A stretch of 64,000 nt of DNA, from positions 9,613,156-9,677,155 of the forward strand of contig OY848918.1 in the NCBI GenBank assembly GCA_963693285.1. The letters are read 5' to 3'. Below are positions 1 to 9,929 of this stretch, piece by piece (position 1 is the first letter of the stretch; each line of letters starts with the position of its first letter). The notes under the pieces are model-generated. The model had not been told where the DNA came from. It was given only the letters and a program-made list of their open reading frames with translations, and ran no database searches. The DNA comes from Xestospongia muta (Eukaryota > Porifera > Demospongiae > Haplosclerida > Petrosiidae). The position numbers were made by a program, and so were the translations under genes.

Positions 1-715
1 ATATGAACCATGAGCATAACAATAAAAGGTAGCTTGATTACCAAGACTGCATGACAATAGTAGAGTAAGGATATGACCAAATAGCTGAAACAAGTAAAAA
101 TAGTTGTTATTCTTAGGTTAGTCTTACATTTATAATATCAGCATAGTGAACAAGATAGTATATTCATAAGACAAAGAAATTGGCAGAATTCCTTTGAGTT
201 GCAAATTCATCATGTTTGTCTTATACAAATAGTCTAACTATATAGTCAATTTATATATATTATACTAATAATCAAAATATAGTCTACACTATACAAATAG
301 ACTTGTATATTTTAACTGTTTATGTTCATAGTTGTACAATTGACTTAATTATGTGGGGATGAGTTTAAAACATGACAGGATCAGATAAATTCCTAAAGTT
401 TCTAACTCTTAAGTTATCATATTCTGATAATTAAATTTAACAAAACTGTAGAGATATGAACCATCACCATTGCAAAACAAGGTAGTTTGTTGACCAAAGC
501 TGACATAAACAGAGTAAGGTTGTGATGAAAGATCTGACAAAATTAAAAATGTTTGTTTTGTGTTTTAATAATAGTGAAGAAAATAGTCTAACTAGTCAAT
601 TTATATATATTATATTAATAATCAAAGTATAGTCTACATTATGCAAATAGACTTGTATATTTTAACTGTTTATGTTCATAGTTGTACAATCAATTTTAAT
701 TATGTGGACATGACT
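1..715. repeat. Dispersed non-coding repeat, two partial tandem copies
   Basis: Two stretches repeat each other. About 229-357 recurs at 581-706 (starting atagtctaact and running to the tgtacaat/attatgtgg segment). The block starting atatgaaccat at 1 recurs at 453. A third copy lies at 34205-34525, so this is a dispersed family. No coding potential was seen. Confidence 0.7.
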
Positions 716-1490
716 TTAAGACATGATGAAATCAGACAAATGTCTCTCCTCCATACATTACTAGTTCATCATGTTATCATATAACTCCATAGATTTTATA
801 ACTACCGATGTGTGTTATGTATTACTATATTTAGGACTCTGATTTATAAAAATTCAATAAATTTACAGTCTCACTGCTAATTTTCAATATAAAAATTATT
901 TGTCTTTACCTCAACACTACCATAGTGGTAGATTTGGATGTAACCACAAATGTGTCCTTGTACATTTCTTGGGTGAAGAAACAGAAGATACTTACATGTT
1001 TGGGTCATTTTATAAACTTGGTTTTATCTAAATATTTGCTAACTCCAACAGACATTATATCATATTATGAATTCACATTATTTGTTCATAAATTTAAAAT
1101 AATCACCATCAAAACAAATATAAAAAATAATATAACTTTACATGATATTTTAATTAATATTGACTTATAACATAGATATTAAAGTTTTCTTCACTCTAAT
1201 ATATATATTTATTATTAGACTAGTTGAGTATTGAAAAAATACTCAAATCTGATTGGTCAATTAGCTGGCAATATTCTCCCATATTGACAAAAGGTTATTG
1301 CCCTTCTCTTATCTTATCTAATCTTTCAATCTACAAGTTGTCTACATACAGCTCAAACTTGCAGAGGCATGCCTTTTGCACAATTTATTTGTGTACATGA
1401 ATTTAATTGGTTAGTTTAGATAGCAACCATCTGCGTCTATAGCAACCACTTAACCAAAGCAGCTGGAAAGCTAGCTCATCCTCAGTAACT
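716..1490. other. Non-coding stretch, nothing recognised
   Basis: AT-rich sequence. The longest open stretch (925-1170, plus) is low-complexity, has no recognisable domain and no splice context. I see nothing else here beyond a small inverted repeat near 1225-1244. Confidence 0.5.
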
Positions 1491-1883
1491 GTGTTCAGTG
1501 TATTGTGTAGGATGCTTTCTGAGAGTGATGAGTTCTATTATCCCCAAGACTTAGTTAGGGGTACAAAGGAATGGGTTAATGTAACCTATAAGCCAATTGA
1601 AGAAGAAAGCAACCTACGTCAATTCATAGAAAATCAAGCAAACCTGAACACTCGAAAAAAGACAGTTTCGGATATGAAAATATGGGAACAATTCTGTTTG
1701 AGTCGAGGAGAAAATAAGAGTATGGCTGAAATTCCAACTAAGGAATTGGACTGTTTGCTCAGAGTTTTTTCAAGGAAATTGTCAAAAAATGTGGAGAACC
1801 ATACGAGCCCAATTCCCTAACTTCATTTCATCGAAGTTTCAACCAACATCTAAGCCAGAATGGTGCTCAATTCAATTACTGAC
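1491..1883 (+). pseudogene. Crypton-like tyrosine recombinase, N-terminal fragment, frameshifted
   Basis: The reading frame from 1491 carries the motif order typical of the N-terminal DNA-binding part of Crypton-type recombinases and their domesticated relatives (KIAA1958/KCTD1-like): a segment NLNTRKKTVSDMKIWEQFC, then EIPTKELDCLLRVFSRKL. The frame ends at 1820, but the next expected block (EPYEPNSLTSFHRSFNQHL) continues in another frame up to about 1883. A 1-bp slip in the A run near 1785-1791 (tcaaaaaatg) explains this. No catalytic domain follows. This is a dead fragment of a mobile or domesticated gene. Family assignment is from motif memory, not a search. Confidence 0.65.
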
Positions 1884-1988
1884 AAAGATGATGATGACAG
1901 TGACTCAGGTTGATCAAATTATATTATCTTTAATTATAATTCAGTGATGAATCATTAATAATAATTTTTAGTCTAAATAATAAATAAA

Positions 1989-2128
1989 TTATTGCATTCG
2001 TTTTAGTCGGGCAATACTGGATAATATTCAGCTCTCGACTTCTGTATTGGTCCTCCCTTCGGTCAGGCCAATACTCCCAGTCTCGAGCTTAATATTTTCC
2101 CGTATTGCCCTCCTACTCATGCAATAAT
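1989..2128. repeat. Foldback (hairpin) element
   Basis: The left half (ttattgcat...gggcaatactgg...atattcagctctcga) is largely complementary to the right half (tcgagcttaatatt...gtattgccc...atgcaataa). Arms are about 60 bp with mismatches around a short GC-richer centre (ctcccttcg). This is typical of a foldback MITE. No protein is encoded. Confidence 0.6.
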
Positions 2129-2290
2129 ATATATATATATGCTTAAAATAATTTATTGCATCATGTAATTAATAACTGTATATCAGACTACAGCAATAAA
2201 AATTTGGCTGCTACAAATAAAGTTATACTTAATTCAACATGTATTTATAGCTACCTAGTGTAGCCATAAATATTTATTATATGTGTTTGT

Positions 2291-5200
2291 TTATAAACTA
2301 AAATTAGCATATGTACTGTTCATTGCCAGATAGAACTGGATGACATCATAAATGGAAGTATATTGTTCCTGTGCAAGACAAAATGAGATATAACTAACTT
2401 TCTTATTAACCAACTACTCTATTATTACCAGTGTAGTCACAGCTCCTGGTTTGCTTCTTTTAACAGCTTTGGTCACTTGAAATACATCTATTACACCTTC
2501 TGTCTTACACTGTTCTAGAGCAATATTTAGTGAACAATATACTCCAGAACGACTCACTGTGTCACTAGAAAAAAAAGGGTGGAAAAAGAAATTATTATCA
2601 TGAGTACAATCTCTCTACCTGCAGTGTACAACTATTGGTCCTCCTCCAATCTTTTGTTGTACTTTAATAACTCCGTCAATAACTTGTAACAATGTCTGAG
2701 GTTGTCTGACACAACCATCATTAGGCCAGTTTAGTACTTGGAACTGAATTAAATTGCTAGTTGAACCCTTTCGATATACAAAATCAATACATTTTTTGTT
2801 TAATAATAAAAATCTGACCTCATGAGATAGATTATTAACATGAAAACATCTCTCAATATATCCTTGCTTCTTCTCCTTAGAAATACATCTTATACAGTAT
2901 TCACCAGGTTGAATAATATCTGTTATTGGCCAGTACTGATAACATGTTTCCTAATTAATAGCAATAAAAATTATATAAAGCAAAATAGATTTACCATTCC
3001 ATTCTCTTCTAGTCCACATAACATAACAATAGCAGCCACTTTATAATCCATTATCATCTTCCAAAAGTCTCTGGTAGTGTTTTCCATTGGACTCTGAGCT
3101 ATAATGAATGCTTTCTTCTCACGATAACCCTAATGAAGAATTGATTAATAAATAACACATCAGTTTATTAACTCACATTTAAGAAAGAGGCATGAATATA
3201 TCCTTTAGTCTCCTGAAGTGTAACAAGAAATCTTTCAGCTAAAATGATATTATCAATAGTATTAGCTCCATTATCCAACAGTTCTTACGTGGTAGGTACT
3301 TGTCAGAACGATTTTTAGCACTATTGGCCTCTGCTGTATTACAGTGAATATCATCAGGATCAGGAGTTATTTTAGATAAAAGATTAAACTGAGATTCAAG
3401 ACCTGTCTGGTGTGTTTTAGAATTGAGTTCTTTAAGTTTTTGAAGCTCAAATTGATACTTGTATGCTGTGATATCTGTTTCTCCACAAATAATTGTTTCT
3501 AATACAGCATCATGAGCAAAAGCATACTGTTCCTATGGAAGTAATATATTATATTTAGGACGGTTCTTGATATCATGACTTACAGCTGTTTGTACCATCT
3601 TCATTCTCTGTTCTCTGAGTCTATTGATAATACCAGCAATATCTACTACTCCCTCTCTACTAGCCTGTTCTAGAGCTATGTCCACAACAATATATGTACC
3701 AGTACGACCTACACCAGCACTACAGTGGACTAGGATGGGACCTTTAGATGGAGACCATGTATTAGTCACTCGTTTGTGAAGAATCATCAGAGGAGTAACA
3801 TAATCAGGTACTCCTTGATCAGGCCATGAGGTAAGATGATATTGTGTTATGTCGTGAGTGTGATTGGATCCATCCTCTATCTATTAACAGACAATTCTAC
3901 ATATATTTAACAGTTATGTTTACTTTAACTTTGAGACTTCTAATAGTGAAATCTGGTAAAACTTGTTCATCCAATATTGTAACAGTGAATGGTCCAAAGG
4001 TAGTGGATTCTTTATGAGGATCCGGCCAATATTGTTCACATTTACTTTTTGATCCTTCCTTTAAATTAGTTACCATGACAATAATTTGTGGTCTCTCCTG
4101 CCAAATTAGATGCCAGAAATCAACCAATGTTTTACTTATTGGTCCTAAACAAAAAATGAGAACATTTATAATTACAAATAATCTCTTACATTTACATGTT
4201 TACCTTGTGATGCTATAAACTTCTTGGGACAACTATAGCCCTAATATACATTATAGTAATAATGGTAAATAACTACATCAAGTACTAGTAACTTACATCT
4301 ATATAACTAGCATTGATATATTCTCTTTGACATTGATTCAGTTCAGGATTAGGTATGAGGACAATCCTATTGTCATCATCTGTTCAATGATCATAACAAG
4401 ACAATTATACCATATATGGTATTGATATTACATGTACTACATACATGTTGTGATGTTCTTGAATCGATTGAGAAGTTTATTCTCCTTACTAAAACCTACT
4501 GTACAAGGTTTGTCTTCTCCTTTATACAGCCCCTATCAATTAATGATATGATCATACTATAGTTTCATTTTTACCTTGTATTGTTTACTAAAATCTGCAT
4601 TATCATCACTATGACAACTGGCTACATGAGTACCAAGATCATCAAGTGATATAGGGAGAGTAGGAGGGATCTGAGGATCAAAATTAATATTGGGAGGAGG
4701 AGAGTGAACTGGAGAGGAGGAAACAACATATAATGTATCAGTTATACCACCATTTTGTGATTTATTACCAGTAGTATCAGTGGATATAGGGAGGTCAGTA
4801 ATTACTGAATATTCTAACAATACAAACAATATTACTTGTAATATATTGACATATTGTATACCTGGTTCAGGTAATGATACCTCAATGTTAGCTTGTTGTG
4901 TTACATACTCATAACCAGTAGTATTTGATAAAGAGGAATGACTGGACCTTTTCAATTTATCAACTACAGCATACTGTTGTTCTTCTAGTGAACACAAAAA
5001 ATAACAATATTCTAACTAGATCTACTGTACCTGTTTCTGGTTCAATTGGTTTCTTTTCAGTTAGTGTAAAGTTTTCATTATAATAAATTTGTTTGGACTT
5101 CTTGTTTATTCTTCTGTGTCTGTGTTAAACCATACATACATTATCAATATATTTATGTATTACTGATCTTACCTTACAACACATATTACAATTAGTGTCA

Positions 5201-8200
5201 CTACTATTAGCAATACAACTAAGAAAATAGCACCAACAACTCCACCTGCTATACCTATATACGTTCAATAAAATTTTTCTTTAATTGTTAGGCTCTATTA
5301 CAAAAGGTAAAGCTTACCTCCATTATTAGCCACTGTTGGTTTTATTGTTGTTGAATTTAGTGTTGGGTCTGATGTTGGTGTAGCCAGTGTTAGTTCTGTT
5401 GTTAATGAATTTAGTGGTAATGAATCAAGTGATGATGTTGATGTACTCGGTATTAATTTTATTGTTGATGGATCAACTAATGTTTGATTAACAGTTACTG
5501 TCCATATCCCATAACCAATAACAGTGTAACCACGTACACCAAACAGATAACAGGTGTTACCTATCAGATCACTTATGATCACATTTGTACTACTTGTATT
5601 AGTTTTAATCATTGGATTAAACTCATCATTAGGAGAACATCTACTCTCAGACTGATGAATAGTGTACCCTATCTCATATGTGATAATGGGATAGTCTACA
5701 GGAATATAACTAGGTACACTCCATGAGATAACAGCCCATGTAGTAGACATAAAACTGGTTAGTGTACTAACTGGACCAGGAACTGAGTAGAAAGTATATT
5801 TATTACCTATAATAACTGATAATGTACTTACTAGTTCCAATCTGTACTTCAACAGGATCACTGAAGGGACCTCTTCCAATAGAGTTCACACCAGCTACAC
5901 TCATGTTATATACATTACCAAATACTAGATCATTCACAATGACATATTTCTCAGTACTGGTGAGGTTGTATGTGATACTATTGTTACTAATAATCACAAT
6001 ATACTCAATGATTCTACCATTACGTAGATGACAATCAATCTCTTGCCATGTCATTTTATAGGTAGTTAGATTTACTGGAAAAACCATGATTAACTTGGGT
6101 GATTCAATAGGATCTGTAAATGGAATTTGTAAAGATTGCAATACATTAGTCACTCACAAGTCGCATGAGTTTTTCCAAATTTCACTTTTCCACTAGATAT
6201 TCCTAATATATTACCAGCTCTCACTCTGATGGTATAGTTCATACCACTGGACAATTGTCTTAATGTATAACTAAAGATTGTACTGGGCTGATGAGGAGTT
6301 ACTAAACCCAATGTCATATTCACTAATGATAATTCAGAACAAGATGGACTATAAGAGATGTTGTAGTATGTTACTTCTTCACTACTTGGAGTAGTCCAGT
6401 TCACTGTAATAGTAGTATTTGAGACATCAGTCACTGAGAGACTAGTTACTGGTGTAGGAACTATACAATGAAGTAAGGTTATTTTATCCAAATATGAACT
6501 CACCATCAAACCTTAACAATGTTTGTGTACTATTAATTGAAGGAAGATCTTTATATGAGTACACACTGATATTATATGTACTCAATGTTAGTCCATTGAT
6601 TATAACTTCATGTTCTGTAGTAAATAATATCTTGTTGATACCTACTTCAGTAGTAGAGTTAATAACAATGACATATCCATTAGTCTGTGATGACATAGTC
6701 CAATTGACTTTAATACTAGTCTCATTTAAAATATACTCCATCACATCAAATGAAGGATCACTGGGAACTAGAGTATGGACACTCAATTAGAAAAAAAATA
6801 GCTTAATTTCACATACCTTGTAATATCACAGTGTCACTGTACTTCACTCCTTTATACATTGCTATACAGGTAACATTAACTGACACTCCCAGTGGATCAG
6901 GATATACCAGTAGTGTGTTGTTGTATATGAGGAGATCAGAATCGATTAATGTATACATTGAGTTGTACTTTATTACTCCATTCACTAACCAGTAAACATC
7001 AGTAGTAGTATTGACAGTAGTTGTGAGACAGCTAACAGTGTTTAGAAATCCAATAATAGATAATAATGAAGTTATTGAAAATATACCAATAGCTATAAGA
7101 TAGTAAAATAAAGTACAAAATTATATCAATATAGCTTAATACCTGTAGTTTCATTATTATTAGTTTGTACACTAGTTTCATTACTAGCAGGTCCAAGGAT
7201 ATCTTGATAGGCTCTGACAGTGATGTTATAATTTGTCGCTGGTATTAGTTCTTTAAGTGTGATCTTGTTCTGACTACTTCCCTGTATCTGTTGTGTCACA
7301 GTGTGCATGTCACTAGTGGCATTAACTACATATCCATCAGCATCAAATGGAACAAGTGTCCAACTGACAGTAATAGTCGTAGATGTCTTGTTGACAAGAA
7401 AAGGAGTAGAGGGAGTAAATCCTGGAACTGATAGGATTACAAATTTTATATAACCACAGTAATAGAAGTACTTACCAGTTACTGTAAGATACCGATGTCT
7501 ATCAATCTCACTAACTCTTTCATAACACAAATGTATATGATCACCATTATTGGTTGACTGACTAAATATTCCACTACTGATCTCCTCTGCATACCAGGTA
7601 ACAGTGAGATTACGAACAATTGTATTATTAATACTAAAAAGGGTTTGATTCTTAATACTGCAACTGTATCCAAAGTGTGGTGATACACAATTAAATTTGT
7701 TACTTGTACTAATGTAATACCATCCAAAATTCTTTTCCAGTCCACTTAAAACACACTGTAGTGTGTATTGTTGTGGTAGAACTGTCATATTAGAAGGAAG
7801 TTCAACAACACTGAAGTTTAAGATTGCTACATGTTCTAAAGTAGATCAGTAACAAATGACAGTGTGTACTAGTACAATATGAGATATAACTTACTGAAAA
7901 TATTAACAGTGATGATGTTGGTAGTAGGATCAGAACAACTAGTGGGTAGACAACACTTGTAGTAATTATCATTTGAATCAACTTCATTAAATAATATACC
8001 ACCATTAGGTCTGTATAGACTGATACTAGCTGGATTAGTAATTTTGTCACAATGAAGAGGATTAGTATTACAACTAAGAGAGTTTCCATTAGGATCAACC
8101 CACTCTCCTCCAGACAAAGTAGTATTAGGTAATGCACACTTCAGAGGGGAATAGTTAGCATGGTCTTTTGTGATGTAAATATGATTGATATAGGAGCCAT

Positions 8201-8354
8201 TAGGATAACAATCTCCATTGAACATCAGGTAGATACCTAGAACATTGACAATAAATGATATATTACTGATTAAGTCACCTGAATCTGGTGGACAGCTACT
8301 AATAACTTCATTGACACATAACAAGATGATAGTCAGCAGTAATAGTACTGACAT
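2291..8354 (-). CDS. RPTP-A: receptor-type tyrosine phosphatase, Ig/FN3 ectodomain, active D1 and degenerate D2
   Basis: Membrane receptor predicted to remove phosphate from phosphotyrosine. Hand-spliced exons: 8279-8354 (signal peptide), 7895-8236 (Ig1), 7476-7835 (Ig2), 7143-7427 (FN3), 6817-7092 (Ig3), 6504-6767, 6158-6460, 5832-6113 and 5318-5782 (FN3 or FN3-like; the last ends in a Ser/Thr-rich stalk), 5173-5254 (TM), 5031-5119, 4862-4984, 4575-4813 (juxtamembrane), 4445-4532, 4297-4379, 4204-4240, 3924-4144, 3584-3880 (D1), 3289-3532, 3177-3238, 2995-3129, 2819-2950, 2619-2743, 2429-2564, 2291-2368 (D2). They sum to 1,607 codons plus stop with consistent phases. D1 has YDDNRIVL, YINASYID, WPDQGVPD and HCSAGVGRTG, so it should be catalytic. 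D2 has WPND and HCSDTVSRSG, so it is probably a pseudophosphatase. All ectodomain exons from Ig1 onward are phase 1-1. The first intron has an unusual donor and can be read through in frame. Of the three R genes, this is the one I could verify exon by exon. Confidence 0.9.
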
Positions 8355-8424
8355 TGTCTTATAATTGAAGCTCATCGATCCTTATAGAGAGATACTAACC
8401 AAACACTAAAACTATGTTAAACCA

Positions 8425-8505
8425 GGAAACACGCCCTCTAACTTTGAATGTACAAACAATCTATGTTATGATAGCTATTATATATATATAAATAGTTTAT
8501 TATAA
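8425..8505 (-). promoter_or_regulatory. Shared upstream block with TATA-like stretch (RPTP-A)
   Basis: The block containing ggaaacacgccctctaac, then ctttgaatgtacaaacaat and an AT-rich tatatataaatagtttat, lies 70-150 bp upstream of the RPTP-A start codon. It recurs at matching distance upstream of S3 (54974-55047) and of the broken unit at 17.8-18.1 kb (18139-18200). Position and conservation suggest a core promoter or proximal element; function is inferred. Confidence 0.5.
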
Positions 8506-8615
8506 ATAGCATTTGAATAAACAACAAAACTGCTGTATATCTACTTTGAATGTGATAGCGTGAAAGAATTTAAAAAAAAGAACTGATCATGAACTCTATT
8601 AAAGTATCCAATTGT
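8506..8615. other. Upstream flank up to the transposon insertion
   Basis: Non-coding sequence similar to the flanks at 18.2 kb and 55.1 kb. The match to 55140-55210 resumes on the far side of the transposon at 13356. Confidence 0.6.
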
Positions 8616-8622
8616 ATTAAAG

Positions 8623-8657
8623 CATAGATAATAGAGAGGGAGGAGGGATTGGTAACG
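8623..8657 (+). repeat. Left terminal inverted repeat
   Basis: 35 bp, starting catagataatagagaggga. It is the reverse complement of 13321-13355 with one mismatch (ggtaacg against ggaaacg). Confidence 0.92.
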
Positions 8658-8692
8658 GGAATGTTTAAGCGGCGAAGCCGTGTCACGGTCAC

Positions 8693-9711
8693 GTGATGTT
8701 CAAAATGCCGACTGGTGTTGTCCGAGCTACAATTTGTTCTTTCCTTACTGATAGCGATCACCTTCAACGTGTGGATCGTAGCAAGATGGCGAAAGAGCAA
8801 GTCCGACACTTTTTACAAGCTATTACGGAAAACGACTCTTGTCTCAGTGTTTTTGATACATTTGCCTCTAGCCTTTTGAAAGTATTGGAGAAATGTTTAT
8901 ATTCGTCTATTTCTACTGAGGTCTCTTGTCGTTCAAAGAGTGTAAAGAGAGAAAAAATGTGGACTGCATTCCAACTCATTAGATTTCGTGACCTTGATAA
9001 AATGTGGCGTGATCTTTTTGGACATGCAGGAATTCCACCATTAACCCCATTAGTGTACCAGTAAGTTAATCAAGTGCTCTATTCAAATATGATCATGAGT
9101 CATCTCAATGATGAATCAGGCAACCATTCAAATGAAGTATCTCCTCTATCAGCAGACGAAGAAAACATACTGAGGTATGCTGCCGGATATGTACCATTTA
9201 AATTACTAAAGCAGTATGAAAGAACCCTTTATCCTGAATCAGTTAGCATGATTGAGTGTCTATCAGTAATGGCTGTTAATGGAGATGAAAGCAATTTTTT
9301 GGAATATACTACTAAGTGGATAGGAATAGTTAATCGAGGAGGACTTTTTGAAATCAATGATACAACTTACATGTTTTTCAAAAAAATTGAGCTCAAGGTT
9401 TGCCGACATTTACTTATTGCTTTGGAAAGAAGTAGCTGTTTGTCTGGATCCTGTAACCAGTAGGAAACAATTATATGTACTGTGTCAAGTGATGAACTTG
9501 TGCAATTTTACTGGACACTACTTTCTGTTGATATTGAGAGTGAAGAAGAAGCAGTCAAGTTACTGAAAGAATTGGACTCTGGTTAACTATTAGGGGGTTT
9601 TCAATAGCTGGTACGTTAATGGAATAGTATAGGGAAGCCAACAAGAGTGTTTCTATCAAATCAAAGGATCTTAGAAAAGAACTAAAGAAGCTACATAATG
9701 AATCAAAATGA
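8693..9711 (+). pseudogene. Transposon accessory ORF, broken
   Basis: I recognise this protein as a type that accompanies P-like transposons of sponges and cnidarians, without a known function. One frame runs from 8693 to 9463 but is interrupted by TAA at 9062-9064, between LVYQ and VNQVLYSN. It contains EENILRYAAGYVPFKLLKQYE and a segment ending WIGIVNRGGLFEINDTTY. After 9463 the family similarity continues in another frame (DELVQFYWTLLSVDIE, then LTIRGFSIAGTLME) with further stops, up to a final stop at 9709-9711. It starts 36 bp inside the left TIR. At least one nonsense and one frameshift mutation are present. Confidence 0.6.
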
Positions 9712-9929
9712 ACCATAATTTTTTGTTACTAATTAACAATTATAGTAAAGTATAAGAGTTTAATCATTTTGATTTCCGAGGCCTTTTTGGCAGGGGTATT
9801 TCCAAGTCTTTAACATTAGAAATTGTACTGCACTGTCTTTTTCCACAGTTACCAAGAATAGGTTCTAATGGAGCAGAGCGTTGCACTCATAGTGAAACAG
9901 TATTTAAACAAAATTAATTTACAGAGGGG

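Noticed and set aside
925..1170. 81-codon plus-strand ORF
   Set aside because: AT-rich, no motif, no paralog in the window, no splice or promoter evidence.
5822..6031. Plus-strand ORF of 69 codons repeated in most receptor copies (also 20024, 30253, 36978, 47671)
   Set aside because: It is antisense to a highly conserved FN3 exon. Its conservation follows from the sense exon; no start context or splice signals of its own.
7479..7745. Alternate-frame ORFs within the Ig2 exons (also 38930-39196) and Ig1 exons
   Set aside because: Shadow frames of the real exons; no domain, no splice fit.
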